From assembly GCA_947499955.1 (NCBI GenBank), contig CANMQI010000013.1:1-64000 (forward strand): a stretch of 64,000 nt of DNA, read 5' to 3'. The notes beneath the pieces were generated by a model that searched no databases, was not told where the DNA came from, and worked only from the letters and a program-made list of their open reading frames with translations. Every line of letters begins with the position of its first letter. The stretch's first letter is position 1. A program made the translations under genes and the position numbers. This stretch comes from an uncultured Granulosicoccus sp. (GTDB lineage Bacteria > Pseudomonadota > Gammaproteobacteria > Granulosicoccales > Granulosicoccaceae). Below are positions 8,178-17,104 of this stretch, piece after piece.

Positions 8178-9164
8178 ATGGGATTACTGGTAGACGGACA
8201 ATGGCAGGACAAGTGGTACGACACCGATGCCACCGGCGGGCGTTTCGAACGCAGCGAAGCGGTATTTCGGCACTGGATCACCGCCGATGGTGAGGCCGGT
8301 CCGTCCGGCGACAGTGGCTTCAAGGCCGAGCCCGGACGCTATCACCTGTACGCCAGCTACGCCTGCCCCTGGGCTCACCGGGTGCTCATCTACCGCGCAT
8401 TGAAGGGACTGGAATCGATGATCGATGTCTCCTTTGTCCACTGGTACATGGGCGATCTGGGCTGGAGCTTCAAGGCCGATGAGCAGAACATCGTGGGCGA
8501 TCAGCTGATGGACAAGGCGCAGTTGTTCGAAATCTACCAGCAGGCCGATCCCGCCTTCACTGGCCGCGTCACCGTGCCACTGATCTGGGACACGCAGCAG
8601 CAGACCATCGTGTCGAACGAATCTTCGGAAATCATCCGCATGCTCAACAGCGCCTTTGATGAACTGGGAGCACAGTCCGGGGACTACTACCCGGAAGCAC
8701 ATCGGGAGCAGATCGATACACTCAACGAGCGTATCTACAACACCTTGAACAACGGCGTCTACCAGTGCGGCTTTGCCACGTCACAGTCAGCCTACGATGA
8801 AGCCGTCATGCCGCTGTTCGATACCCTCGACTGGCTTGAGTCGCAACTTGCCAGCCAGCGTTTCCTGTGTGGCGATACACCGCTTGAGGCCGACTGGCGA
8901 CTCTTGCCCACCCTGCTGCGTTTCGACCTGGTCTACAACGGGCACTTCAAGTGCAATCTGCGGCGACTGGTGGACTACCCGCATCTGTCAGCCTACACAC
9001 GCGACCTGTACCAGTGGCCCGGCATCCGCGACACCTGCAACTTCACCCATGCCAAGCGTCACTACCTGGAGAGTCACGAGACAATCAACCCTCATCGCAT
9101 CGTGCCGGTCGGACCTGAGATAGACTTCGACAAACCTCATGATCGCGACCAACTGACGAGCTGA
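8178..9164 (+). CDS. yqjG: Glutathionyl-hydroquinone reductase (YqjG/ECM4 type)
   Basis: The product has 328 residues, the usual length of the family. These enzymes are Xi-class glutathione transferases that reduce glutathionyl-hydroquinones to free hydroquinones, using a cysteine. The active-site segment YASYACPWAHR is present at about 58-68 with the catalytic Cys in ACPW. The thioredoxin-like half continues through VTVPLIWD and the cis-Pro region VSNESSEIIRML, and the helical GST C-domain follows. An AAGG site precedes the ATG by about nine bases. The SDR gene starts 5 bases after the stop codon, so both are probably one transcript. The enzyme is cytoplasmic. Confidence 0.93.
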   Translation: MGLLVDGQWQDKWYDTDATGGRFERSEAVFRHWITADGEAGPSGDSGFKAEPGRYHLYASYACPWAHRVLIYRALKGLESMIDVSFVHWYMGDLGWSFKADEQNIVGDQLMDKAQLFEIYQQADPAFTGRVTVPLIWDTQQQTIVSNESSEIIRMLNSAFDELGAQSGDYYPEAHREQIDTLNERIYNTLNNGVYQCGFATSQSAYDEAVMPLFDTLDWLESQLASQRFLCGDTPLEADWRLLPTLLRFDLVYNGHFKCNLRRLVDYPHLSAYTRDLYQWPGIRDTCNFTHAKRHYLESHETINPHRIVPVGPEIDFDKPHDRDQLTS

Positions 9165-9169
9165 ATCCC

Positions 9170-9931
9170 ATGAAAGAACTGCAAGGCAAGACCGTACTGA
9201 TCACCGGTGCCAGTCGTGGCATCGGTGCCGCCGCGGCCCGCCACATGGCCGAGCTGGGCATGCAGGTGGTACTGGCCGCCCGCACCCTGAAGGACTGCGA
9301 AAGCATCGCCGCGCAGATAAGACAGACCGGTGCACAGGCTCTGGCGGTCGAATGCGATGTGGCCAGCTACGCATCGGTGGAATCAGCGGTTGCCACGGCC
9401 ATCGAGACATTCGGTGCCGTCGATGTGCTGGTCAACAACGCCGGCATCATCGACCCCATTGCCAGACTCGCCGATTCGGACCCGGCCGGTTGGGACCAGG
9501 CGGTCGACATCAATCTCAAGGGTGTCTACCACGGCTTGCGCACCGTATTGCCCGGCATGGAGAAGCGCGGCAGCGGAACCATCATCAATATCAGTTCTGG
9601 TGCTGCGGTCAATGCCATCGAGGGCTGGAGTCACTATTGCGCCACCAAGGCCGGCGTACTCGCACTGACACGCTGCGTACACAAGGAATACGCCGAACAT
9701 GGCATCCGCTGCATCGGTCTGAGCCCCGGCACCGTGGCCACCGACATGCAACGCGCCATCAAGGCCTCCGGCATCAATCCGGTCAGTCAGATGGACTTCA
9801 GCGATCACATACCGCCCGAATGGCCAGCACGCGCCATCGCCTGGCTGTGCACGGATGCCGCTGCCGAATGGTCAGGCAGCGATTTTTCCATCAAGACGGA
9901 TGAAAACAGAAAGCGGGTCGGCTTGATCTAG
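9170..9931 (+). CDS. Short-chain dehydrogenase/reductase
   Basis: This is a classical SDR of 253 residues. The NAD(P)-binding motif TGASRGIG lies at about 12-19, the NNAG motif at about 88-91, and the catalytic set is Ser in INISSGAA, then Tyr-x-x-x-Lys in YCATK. A second SDR hallmark, PGTVATDM, follows. An Arg at the end of the second strand region (AARTL) leaves NADPH preference possible. The substrate is unknown. The gene follows the hydroquinone reductase gene with a 5-base gap, which suggests joint expression and perhaps work on quinone- or carbonyl-type compounds; that link is an inference from position only. Confidence 0.9.
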   Translation: MKELQGKTVLITGASRGIGAAAARHMAELGMQVVLAARTLKDCESIAAQIRQTGAQALAVECDVASYASVESAVATAIETFGAVDVLVNNAGIIDPIARLADSDPAGWDQAVDINLKGVYHGLRTVLPGMEKRGSGTIINISSGAAVNAIEGWSHYCATKAGVLALTRCVHKEYAEHGIRCIGLSPGTVATDMQRAIKASGINPVSQMDFSDHIPPEWPARAIAWLCTDAAAEWSGSDFSIKTDENRKRVGLI

Positions 9932-9992
9932 ACACGATGTCTAGCCCGTGGAGTCCGGGCACGCAGTCACCACTGCACAGGCACTCGACACT

Positions 9993-10028
9993 GGCAGCAT
10001 CATCAGTCTGATCACCGATGATGCTGCC
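9993..10028. terminator. Hairpin between convergent SDR gene and gltX
   Basis: A perfect 12-bp stem (GGCAGCATCATC 9993-10004 with GATGATGCTGCC 10017-10028) encloses a 12-base loop. It lies between the convergent stop codons at 9931 and 10067, the place expected for a bidirectional terminator. There is no T-run on either side, so it may act as a weak or Rho-assisted terminator or a 3' stabiliser. Confidence 0.6.
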
Positions 10029-10066
10029 TGCTCAATCTTGCTATCGTGATGATCGACGGGTTCTGC

Positions 10067-11476
10067 TCAGGCTGCCTGCTCACGACACTCAGCGATGGCC
10101 TGCTCCAGGCGCGCCAATACATCGTTCTTGTCTATCAACGATAGCGTATCGTTCATGGAAGGCGACTGCGTCCCCCCCGTGACGGCCAGACGCAGTGGTT
10201 GACCCAATTTGCCAAAACCGATACCCAGAGCCTCGACACCGGCTTCCATGGCTGCCTGAATACTTGCCGCATCCCAGGTCTCCAGAGCCGCAAAGCGCGT
10301 GGCCGCATCCTGCAGGACATCAGCTGCGGCCGGCTTGAACTGCTTGGCTTTCGCCTTTTCGTCATAGCCGGTCGGGGCTTCGTAGAAATACCGGGCCGAC
10401 TCGGCCATCTGCACCAGCGTACTGGCACGATCGCGCAACAGATTGGCAACCGCTGACAGAGGCGCGCCGGCACTGGTATCGATACCCAGCGATTCCATGT
10501 AAGGCTGTAGTACCCGTCCAAGATAGTCGGCGTCGGCCTTCTGCATGTACTGCTGGTTGAACCAGTCCAGCTTCTTGACATCAAACACCGAGCCGGAACG
10601 GTTGACCGCTTCGAGGCTGAACAACTCCCGCATCTCATCGGGTGTGAACATTTCCTGATCCTGGTGAGACCAGCCCAGGCGCATCAGGTAGTTCAGCAGT
10701 GCTTCAGGCAGATAACCATCAACCTGATACTGCATGACACTGACCGCACCGTGTCGCTTCGACATGCGCTTGCCGTCTTCGCCCAGAATCATTGGCAGGT
10801 GTGCATACACAGGCCGCTGCGCGCCCAGCGCTTCGAGAATGTTGATCTGACGCGGCGTATTGTTGACATGATCGTCCCCGCGAATGACATGGGTAATCTC
10901 CATATCCATGTCATCGACCACTACCGTCAGGTTGTAGGTGGGTGTGCCGTCCGAACGCATGATGACCAGGTCGTCCAGCTCGCGGTTATCGATGACAATC
11001 TGTCCTTTCACCGCATCATCAATCGTGACCTTGCCATCGAGTGGGTTGCGAAATCGCACCACGGGTTTGACACCCTCTGGTGGCGTCTCGTCACGATCAC
11101 GCCAATGGCCGTTGTAACGCGGCTTTTCCTTCCTGGCAGTCGCCTCTTCACGCATCGCATCCAGCTCTTCCGGCGTGCAATAACAATGGTACGCATGGCC
11201 GTTGTCCATCAGTTGCTGGATCACTTCACGGTAGCGATCGAATCGCTGAGTCTGGTAGAACGGCCCTTCGTCATGCTCCAGTCCCAACCATTGCATGCCG
11301 TCCAGAATGGCCTGCACGGATTCCTCCGAAGAGCGCTCCCGGTCAGTATCCTCGATACGCAGAATGAAGTCGCCACCGTGTTTGCGGGCAAACAGATAGC
11401 TGAACAAGGCAGTCCGGGCGCCACCAATATGCAGGTAACCTGTCGGACTGGGCGCAAATCGGGTGCGGACCTTCAT
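10067..11476 (-). CDS. gltX: Glutamyl-tRNA synthetase
   Basis: The ATG at 11476 gives 469 residues and begins [19 protein letters not shown], the standard N-terminus of bacterial GluRS; the longer open frame (to 11563) adds unrelated residues. The class I HIGH motif is HIGG at 16-19 and the KMSKS-type motif is KRMSK at 236-240. GluRS-specific ADLxVVRSDGxPTYN is seen as [15 protein letters not shown] at about 168-182, and the anticodon-binding domain forms the C-terminal third. It charges tRNA-Glu with glutamate in the cytoplasm. It is divergent from the PP2C phosphatase gene across 147 bases and ends against the SDR gene. Confidence 0.97.
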   Translation of the reverse strand: MKVRTRFAPSPTGYLHIGGARTALFSYLFARKHGGDFILRIEDTDRERSSEESVQAILDGMQWLGLEHDEGPFYQTQRFDRYREVIQQLMDNGHAYHCYCTPEELDAMREEATARKEKPRYNGHWRDRDETPPEGVKPVVRFRNPLDGKVTIDDAVKGQIVIDNRELDDLVIMRSDGTPTYNLTVVVDDMDMEITHVIRGDDHVNNTPRQINILEALGAQRPVYAHLPMILGEDGKRMSKRHGAVSVMQYQVDGYLPEALLNYLMRLGWSHQDQEMFTPDEMRELFSLEAVNRSGSVFDVKKLDWFNQQYMQKADADYLGRVLQPYMESLGIDTSAGAPLSAVANLLRDRASTLVQMAESARYFYEAPTGYDEKAKAKQFKPAAADVLQDAATRFAALETWDAASIQAAMEAGVEALGIGFGKLGQPLRLAVTGGTQSPSMNDTLSLIDKNDVLARLEQAIAECREQAA

Positions 11477-11623
11477 GAGTCGTTTCACAGCGGGTAAATG
11501 AGAGGTGCGTAGTCTAACAAAGCGCCACGGTAAAATTTCCCATTCATTAGTGGTATTGGGCACACACGGTGATGAGGGCGGTGAGCGCTATACTGATCGC
11601 CTGTTAAAGGTTGTAACATCCAG

Positions 11624-12547
11624 ATGCCTATTCGTTTTCCAGACCTGCACCCTCCGGCGGCTCCCGCCAGCCGTACCCGTTCTGCGGGCAACAGATCCTC
11701 GGCAGGCCCCGACGCGGGCGATGGCGACCGGAACCTTTCAATTACCTCTTCCCGAAAACCGGCAACGCCGGGCAAACCGTCCACGCCGGCCAGCGACACC
11801 TCCGGGCGCCAAGGCGGCAAAGCCTCGCAGAGCATGGAGCCTCGCTGGTATTCCTGTGCACTGAGCGAGCTGGGTCATGTGCGCAAGATCAATGAAGACG
11901 CCTTCCTGGACGCGCAGGAAGAAGCGTTATGGGTCGTGGCTGACGGTATGGGTGGGCATAGCCGCGGAGACCGCGCCAGTCAGGCCATCATAGAAGCCAT
12001 GCACACCTTCAAGCCGAAAGATAATGCACTGGAGAGTGTCGATGATCTGCTCGAACGACTGAACAATGCCAATGACGTCTGCCGCAACGCCGCTCAGGGC
12101 CAGGTCATGGGCAGTACCGTCGCAGCCTTGCACATCAACGGCGACAACGCCTACGTCCTGTGGGCTGGCGACAGTCGAGTCTATCGCCATCGGCAGGGAA
12201 GATTCCTGCAGCTGACCGACGATCACAGCCTCGTGCAGGAACTGCATCGCCTGGGCGAACTTACCGCCGACGAAGCCGAGAATCACCCCTCGTCCAATGT
12301 CATCACCCGCGCAATCGGCGTGGCTGACGATGTCGACGTGCAGGTTCGTCAGCTGGACCTGCAGGCCGGTGACCGTTTCCTGGTTTGCAGCGACGGTCTG
12401 TTCAAGGATGTGAAACCTGCTGAAGTCGAAGCCAATCTCGCTCTGCCATCCCCCCGGCAGGCACTCGACGAGCTGGTCAAGCTGGCCTTGCGCCGTGGTG
12501 GCACCGACAATGTCACGGCCATCGTCGTGCAGATGGCCATCAGCTGA
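11624..12547 (+). CDS. PP2C-type serine/threonine phosphatase
   Basis: The PP2C core starts near residue 72: GHVRKINEDAF at 84-94, ADGMGGH at 106-112, GSTVAALH at 163-170, AGDSRVYR at 181-188, DDHSLV at 199-204, CSDGL at 255-259 and GGTDNVTAI at 292-300. The aspartates that bind two Mg/Mn ions are therefore all present. In front lie about 70 residues rich in Ser, Pro, Gly and Arg that look disordered; a second ATG at 11834 (residue 71) would give just the catalytic core, so the start is uncertain. The TATACT at 11589-11594 could be a -10 box. No Ser/Thr kinase gene is nearby, so the partner is unknown. The protein is soluble. Confidence 0.9.
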   Translation: MPIRFPDLHPPAAPASRTRSAGNRSSAGPDAGDGDRNLSITSSRKPATPGKPSTPASDTSGRQGGKASQSMEPRWYSCALSELGHVRKINEDAFLDAQEEALWVVADGMGGHSRGDRASQAIIEAMHTFKPKDNALESVDDLLERLNNANDVCRNAAQGQVMGSTVAALHINGDNAYVLWAGDSRVYRHRQGRFLQLTDDHSLVQELHRLGELTADEAENHPSSNVITRAIGVADDVDVQVRQLDLQAGDRFLVCSDGLFKDVKPAEVEANLALPSPRQALDELVKLALRRGGTDNVTAIVVQMAIS

Positions 12548-12586
12548 ACCGCGGCGCGGTACACATGCGACAAAGCCAGACCCGCA

Positions 12587-13489
12587 CTAGCGGAAACTCT
12601 CACGAATCACGTACAGCACGGCATTGTCCACTCGTACCGGGTTCACCACGATACGAGACATCAGCGGCGCACTACCGCTGAAATCACTGCCCAGCTCGGC
12701 CCGCACACTGGCAGGAAAGGTGAAGGAACCAGTGTCCGGCGTCACGCAAGTAACTGTCACCCCATCCTCCAGAAAGAAGCCACCAGCCGTGCTGGAAAAG
12801 ATGCGGATCATGGCTCCCGGATCACCCGATGCGTCCCAGGTAAATGTGGTTGTGGGGGAAATACCATCCCCTCCCCCGAACTCGGCATTGGCCAGTGTCG
12901 TGATGTCGGGAACCGCCGCGTTGGCAATGGCCGGTATCTCACTGCTGCCCGGAACATCAAGCTGCAGACCCGAGGGAACAGGGCCATCCATGAGCATGCC
13001 CATATCGGGAAGATCGTAGAACAGGAAACCAGCCGCTGGCTGCTCTTCCAGAGTGGCATAGGTTCCCGCCGGGCTTGTCAGAACAATGTTTGCGCCCGCG
13101 CTGACCGCACTCTTGCCTATTCCCGGCACCGTTGGCACATAGCCGGCACTGATCTCCTCGAAGTCGATGACGTCATCATCCTGCACCTGGCACATTGCCG
13201 TATTGCCAGCAAGCATCTCGGTCATGAAGTCTGCCGACACACCACTGGCAAGCCGGTAGAAACTGCCTACCAGGTCAGACGCCTGCCCGGCATCATCGCC
13301 TATCGTGACAGCCCCGTAGTGAGTGATGTCGCCGGCTGGCGCCATGATCACGTCGGAAACATTCGGCTGACCACCACTGCCGACACCCGCATTGGTATCA
13401 CTCGATCCGCCATCGCCGGAGCAGGCGCCCAGCATGGTCAGGGACAACAACAGGAGTGTACGTCTGTTATCGATAATCATGTGTTTCAT
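12587..13489 (-). CDS. Predicted outer-surface lipoprotein of unknown function
   Basis: The 300-residue product begins with a lipoprotein signal: basic n-region, hydrophobic 11-20, lipobox LGAC with acylated Cys23, followed by a Gly/Ser/Asp-rich linker (24-43). Asp is absent from position +2 (Ser), so by the usual rule it would be sent to the outer membrane. The rest is rich in small, polar and acidic residues and predicted strands, with a few cysteines (MCQVQDD, VTCVTPD) that could form a disulfide. I do not recognise the family. It lies 138 bases downstream of the DUF4331 gene on the same strand, with a hairpin between, so it may or may not share its transcript. Confidence 0.75.
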   Translation of the reverse strand: MKHMIIDNRRTLLLLSLTMLGACSGDGGSSDTNAGVGSGGQPNVSDVIMAPAGDITHYGAVTIGDDAGQASDLVGSFYRLASGVSADFMTEMLAGNTAMCQVQDDDVIDFEEISAGYVPTVPGIGKSAVSAGANIVLTSPAGTYATLEEQPAAGFLFYDLPDMGMLMDGPVPSGLQLDVPGSSEIPAIANAAVPDITTLANAEFGGGDGISPTTTFTWDASGDPGAMIRIFSSTAGGFFLEDGVTVTCVTPDTGSFTFPASVRAELGSDFSGSAPLMSRIVVNPVRVDNAVLYVIRESFR

Positions 13490-13573
13490 GGTTGATCCGG
13501 AAGCGCGACAAGGCGACGCATGATGAAGAAGTTCCGGACGACGCCTGCCTCATGCAGTCGTATCCGGCCAAAC

Positions 13574-13592
13574 CGGTCTCATCCTGAGACCG
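13574..13592 (-). terminator. Hairpin downstream of the DUF4331 gene
   Basis: CGGTCTCA (13574-13581) and TGAGACCG (13585-13592) form a perfect 8-bp stem with a 3-base loop, 36 bases past the DUF4331 stop codon. On the minus strand it is followed by GTTTGG, only a weak T-run. It may be a partial terminator before the lipoprotein gene. Confidence 0.45.
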
Positions 13593-13627
13593 TTCAACTG
13601 ATGGTCAAGGCCGGGGAGCCGTTGTTA

Positions 13628-15205
13628 TCAGGATCCCGCAACAGGTGTTGTCAGATAAGGAAAGGCATCGTCGAACTGCCCGGCGTTCTGTGGGGCACCA
13701 TCGGTGAAAGGCGCATTGCCTACCGGTGCATCTTCAGGCAGGCACAAGCCAAGGTTGTCACCACTGTCACCTGCCGTACCACTGCTGTCCAGATCCACGG
13801 CAATCGGATGACACAAGGCACCCATGATCACACGCAGGGCAATATCGGTGACATCATCTCCCGGACGACGACCATTTGGAAAACCGGCCAGGTCTCCTCC
13901 GGCTACACCCAGATTGATCTGCATATCCTTGGCTGTAGCATCTATTGCAGTATTGAGCCTGATCATCTCTGACGGCGTTACTGTGGACAGCTGGTTCACC
14001 CCCGGAAAGCCTGTCAGGAATGCGGTAACCAGATCGGTTCTGGGCAAGTTGGACGGGGCGATATTGGAGCTGGCACCCACGGCATCCCGGAACAGGATAT
14101 CCAGAATCGCCGGCAGTGTCGGAGATGTCACATAGGTGGCGAACTGGCCATCATCCATTGGCTCGCTGACATTGAACTTGTCCTTGTCCGGCAGGCCGAT
14201 GACCACTTCATTGACCAGCGGATTGCTCAATCTGGAGAGTTGACGGTATTCACCGCTGTAATCGACAGGCCGGCGATAGGTCGGATCAAGGCTGATTGTC
14301 TGAGTGCTGCGAACGCTGGCTGTTGTCCAGCCACCGATAACGCCATTGCCACTACCCGTCAGACAATCCTTGTGAACTTCTAGAGCCAGAGTTGTAATAT
14401 TCTTGTCGGCAAGATCGTTACGTGCAGGGTCATCCGCCAATGATGAACTCAGCGGAACGAAATTGACCAGATCAAAGATCTGAGCCAGTGCGACCGAGAA
14501 ACTTTCCTTGCGCTGACCGACGAAAACGCGACCATCCTGAGCACCCGACGGGCACTGATCGAACTGAACGTCGTAGTAGACCTCGCCACTGTTGCTCAGA
14601 CTACGCACGTAATTGTCATAGCCTTTCGGAAATGTCTTGCTACCCACATTGTCGTAGGGCTTGGAGAACAGTCGTAATCCCGAATCCGGACGTACCGCCC
14701 AGGCGGGCGACTGTGAGCGCCGGTCTCCCTCGATCATGCCAACGAAGTAGGTCTCGTTGACATTGAGAACCGATTGATTATCTCCGTTACCCAGTTGACC
14801 GATATTCTTGAGTGCTACCGGCACGGTGTCGTCACCGATCTGCAGGGCAAAACCTTGATCGCCATTGGCCAGACCGTTATCGAAGTCGAACAGGAACGTG
14901 ATGTCTTCCTGCGCATCACCATCGTTGTCTATATGGATCTCGTAAATGGCATCCGGATCCATTGAGAAGTAATTGGGACCGCCGTACGCATCCTGAAGGG
15001 GCTGGTAATTGGCAATCAGGGTGACAAAGTCTTCCCGACCCGGTTCGTAGCTGGCAAACATGTAGAAGTCTGTAGCATCGAGCTTCGGACGGGATTTTAT
15101 GAAGGGGGCTTCAGCGTGCGATGACGCCATGGCCTGACCTGACAGTATCGCTCCGACAGCGACTGATAGTGTCAGAACGCTGAATATTCCGGATCGAGCT
15201 TTCAT
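13628..15205 (-). CDS. DUF4331 family secreted protein
   Basis: The product has 525 residues. A signal peptide (1-27, cleavage after AMA) is followed by SSHAEAPFIKSRPKLDATDFYMFASY, the typical opening of DUF4331 proteins (SSHxEAP then DxTDxYxF). Later parts fit the family: an acidic IDNDGDAQEDITFLFDF segment resembling a calcium-binding loop, and a C-terminal block with GRRPGDDVTDIALR. The function of DUF4331 is not established. The start is secure: AAAGGAG lies 9 bases before the ATG. It is divergent from an ECF sigma operon at 15694, which makes it a candidate target of that sigma factor. The predicted location is periplasm or outside the cell. Confidence 0.88.
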   Translation of the reverse strand: MKARSGIFSVLTLSVAVGAILSGQAMASSHAEAPFIKSRPKLDATDFYMFASYEPGREDFVTLIANYQPLQDAYGGPNYFSMDPDAIYEIHIDNDGDAQEDITFLFDFDNGLANGDQGFALQIGDDTVPVALKNIGQLGNGDNQSVLNVNETYFVGMIEGDRRSQSPAWAVRPDSGLRLFSKPYDNVGSKTFPKGYDNYVRSLSNSGEVYYDVQFDQCPSGAQDGRVFVGQRKESFSVALAQIFDLVNFVPLSSSLADDPARNDLADKNITTLALEVHKDCLTGSGNGVIGGWTTASVRSTQTISLDPTYRRPVDYSGEYRQLSRLSNPLVNEVVIGLPDKDKFNVSEPMDDGQFATYVTSPTLPAILDILFRDAVGASSNIAPSNLPRTDLVTAFLTGFPGVNQLSTVTPSEMIRLNTAIDATAKDMQINLGVAGGDLAGFPNGRRPGDDVTDIALRVIMGALCHPIAVDLDSSGTAGDSGDNLGLCLPEDAPVGNAPFTDGAPQNAGQFDDAFPYLTTPVAGS

Positions 15206-15516
15206 GATGAAACTCCTTTTGCAGTTTTGTTACGCGATGAATCGTACAGGGCAGCCTTGCCCCTGAACGTCACGAGCGGGATTGACTGTGCCGCCTCGAA
15301 CAAACTCGATACAACTCCGCCCTCACAGACACATACGTGAGGAGCCTCAAGAAAAGATGCGTGATCCAAAATTATTTTTCGGTTACCTTCGGTGCACTCA
15401 TTCAGCATTGAGGCAAGGGTGGCCAAGTTCAGTGGGCATTCTCCTGCCAGGCTCGCATCAAGCGTGCAGGTCGTTGCTTCGGATTTTTTCTGAAGCGCCA
15501 GGCTGTAGAGGTACAC
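15202..15516 (-). CDS. Possible small Cys-containing protein upstream of DUF4331
   Basis: An open frame of up to 104 codons ends with its TGA overlapping the DUF4331 ATG as ATGA (15202-15205), an arrangement common in true operons. The protein contains five cysteines, including the HVCVCEGG segment, and no signal or membrane segment. Against it: the DUF4331 gene has its own strong ribosome-binding site inside this frame, no good site precedes the 15516 start, and I recognise no family. An internal ATG would give a product of about 68 residues starting MLNECTEGN. It could be a leader peptide, a real small protein or chance. Confidence 0.3.
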   Translation of the reverse strand: MYLYSLALQKKSEATTCTLDASLAGECPLNLATLASMLNECTEGNRKIILDHASFLEAPHVCVCEGGVVSSLFEAAQSIPLVTFRGKAALYDSSRNKTAKGVSS

Positions 15517-15693
15517 AAGCGATCAATGCCTGCTGCTCACGGCTTGCACAGAACACTCAGATGGCGGAATATCACCGGGTACAAATTACAACCAGTCTCC
15601 GCCGGCAAGATGTTCGGAGGGATCATCCATGCCAGTCTGCAATATTGACCCGCGGTCTGCCTCTTTTTCGGACTTCACTGCGTAGATACCACT

Positions 15694-16305
15694 ATGACCC
15701 ACGGCACCTCCACAGTCGACGACCCCCGTCTGCCGCGCACAGCCAGCGCCGATGCGGCTGACCAGCGCCTGAACGGTTTGATCGGCGCCTGTGCCGAAGG
15801 CATGGAAAGCGCATTCGAACAACTGTACCAATCAACCTCCAGCCAGTTGTTCGGTGTACTGCTTCGCATCCTGAGGACCGAAGCCCTGGCAGAGGAAGCG
15901 CTGCAGGATACTTACATCAAGATCTGGAAGAACGCAGAAAAGTACCAGAGCGCCAAGAGCTCGCCTCGTACGTGGCTTGTCAGCATTGCACGCAACCACG
16001 CCATCGATCTGCTGCGCAAGCGCAGTAGTCGGGAGGATGTCGAGCTCAATCTGGATCGAGCCGCGCTGGAAATCATGCCGGACCAGGAGCAACCGATGGA
16101 CTTGCAGCACGAGTCAGCCCAGATTCTGGACATGTGCCTGGAGCAGCTTGCCGAACCCGCTCGCGAATGCGTTGTCCGCACCTACTGCGAGGGCTTTTCG
16201 CAAGAGGAACTCAGCGAACGACTGCAGCGCCCCATCGGTACGGTCAAGAGCTGGATCCGTCGCAGCCTGATTTCATTGAAGGAGTGTCTCGATGGCCACG
16301 CCTGA
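15694..16305 (+). CDS. ECF-family RNA polymerase sigma factor
   Basis: The 203-residue product has the two ECF domains. Region 2 lies at about 35-105, with LLRILRTEALAEEALQDTYIKIWKNAEKY and TWLVSIARNHAIDLLRKR. Region 4 lies at about 145-198, with CVVRTYCEGFSQEELSERLQRPIGTVKSWIRRSL, the helix-turn-helix that reads the -35 box. Its 3' end overlaps the anti-sigma gene by 14 bases, the classic layout of an ECF/anti-sigma pair. It should direct RNA polymerase to its own operon (15694-19232) and possibly to the divergent DUF4331 gene. The 177-base region 15517-15693 would hold those promoters, but I cannot assign the ECF boxes with confidence. Confidence 0.95.
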   Translation: MTHGTSTVDDPRLPRTASADAADQRLNGLIGACAEGMESAFEQLYQSTSSQLFGVLLRILRTEALAEEALQDTYIKIWKNAEKYQSAKSSPRTWLVSIARNHAIDLLRKRSSREDVELNLDRAALEIMPDQEQPMDLQHESAQILDMCLEQLAEPARECVVRTYCEGFSQEELSERLQRPIGTVKSWIRRSLISLKECLDGHA

Positions 16306-17104
16306 CGAGCAATGGTGGGAGGCACAGGCCGGTGAATACGCGCTCGGATCCCTGCGAGGTACCGAGCGCGATGTCTACGAACGAATTCTGGCCACCGACG
16401 CCGATGCAAGAGCCAAGGTCGAATGGTGGCAAAGGCAGCTGAGCGCGCTGGATTCGCGTCTGGCACCAGTGCAGCCCCCAGAGTATCTATTGCCTCAAAT
16501 CATGCGCCGTATTCGCGAAGAGAACACTCGGGCACAACAGGGTGAATTGCCAGACGAAACACTACAAGCCGCAGTTGAACCCACTCAGCACAGCATAGCG
16601 GACAATGTCGTACCACATCGCCGACGTCGTTCACGCCGCAGCAATGTGATCTGGAAATCCATAGCGGGACTTGCCACGGCTGCATCGGTTGCTCTGGCGG
16701 CCCTGCTGCTGCAAAGTACCGGTCGTGATGTCGTATCACCATCCGGACCTGAACTGAACATGGTCAGCATCGTTCAGAATGATTCACAGGAGTCACTATG
16801 GGTTCTCTCGACCCGAAACGGCAGTAATCAGTTGCAGGTGGTTGCCCTGACGCCACCGCCTCTGGAGGCTGATCGTTCCTTCGAATTGTGGATGGTCAAG
16901 CCTGACGATGGTGGTGTCAGCTCGGTAGGGCTGCTCCCGACAAACGAAGGCGAATCGCTCTTGCTGACCTTGCCGCTCGACACGGCGGAAGCTCGATTGT
17001 TCGCCGTCAGCCTGGAACCCAGAGGTGGCTCACCTGAGGCGGTGCCCACCGGGCCCGTGCTCTATAGCGGTGCCATCAGAACTGTCTCAGGTACCCGCCT
17101 GTGA
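16292..17104 (+). CDS. RskA-type membrane anti-sigma factor
   Basis: The 270-residue product has the layout of RskA-like anti-sigma factors. A cytoplasmic N-terminal part starts WWEAQAGEYALGSLRGTERDVYE and runs to about 75 (binds the sigma factor). A basic stretch HRRRRSRRS follows at 109-117, then one membrane helix at about 119-140 and a periplasmic RskA_C-like domain with LWVLSTRNGSNQLQVVAL and FELWMV. No HXXXCXXC zinc motif is present, so it is not a ZAS-type anti-sigma factor. It should hold the sigma factor at the membrane until a signal in the periplasm releases it. Its stop overlaps the GTG start of the next gene (17101-17104). Confidence 0.9.
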   Translation: MATPDEQWWEAQAGEYALGSLRGTERDVYERILATDADARAKVEWWQRQLSALDSRLAPVQPPEYLLPQIMRRIREENTRAQQGELPDETLQAAVEPTQHSIADNVVPHRRRRSRRSNVIWKSIAGLATAASVALAALLLQSTGRDVVSPSGPELNMVSIVQNDSQESLWVLSTRNGSNQLQVVALTPPPLEADRSFELWMVKPDDGGVSSVGLLPTNEGESLLLTLPLDTAEARLFAVSLEPRGGSPEAVPTGPVLYSGAIRTVSGTRL

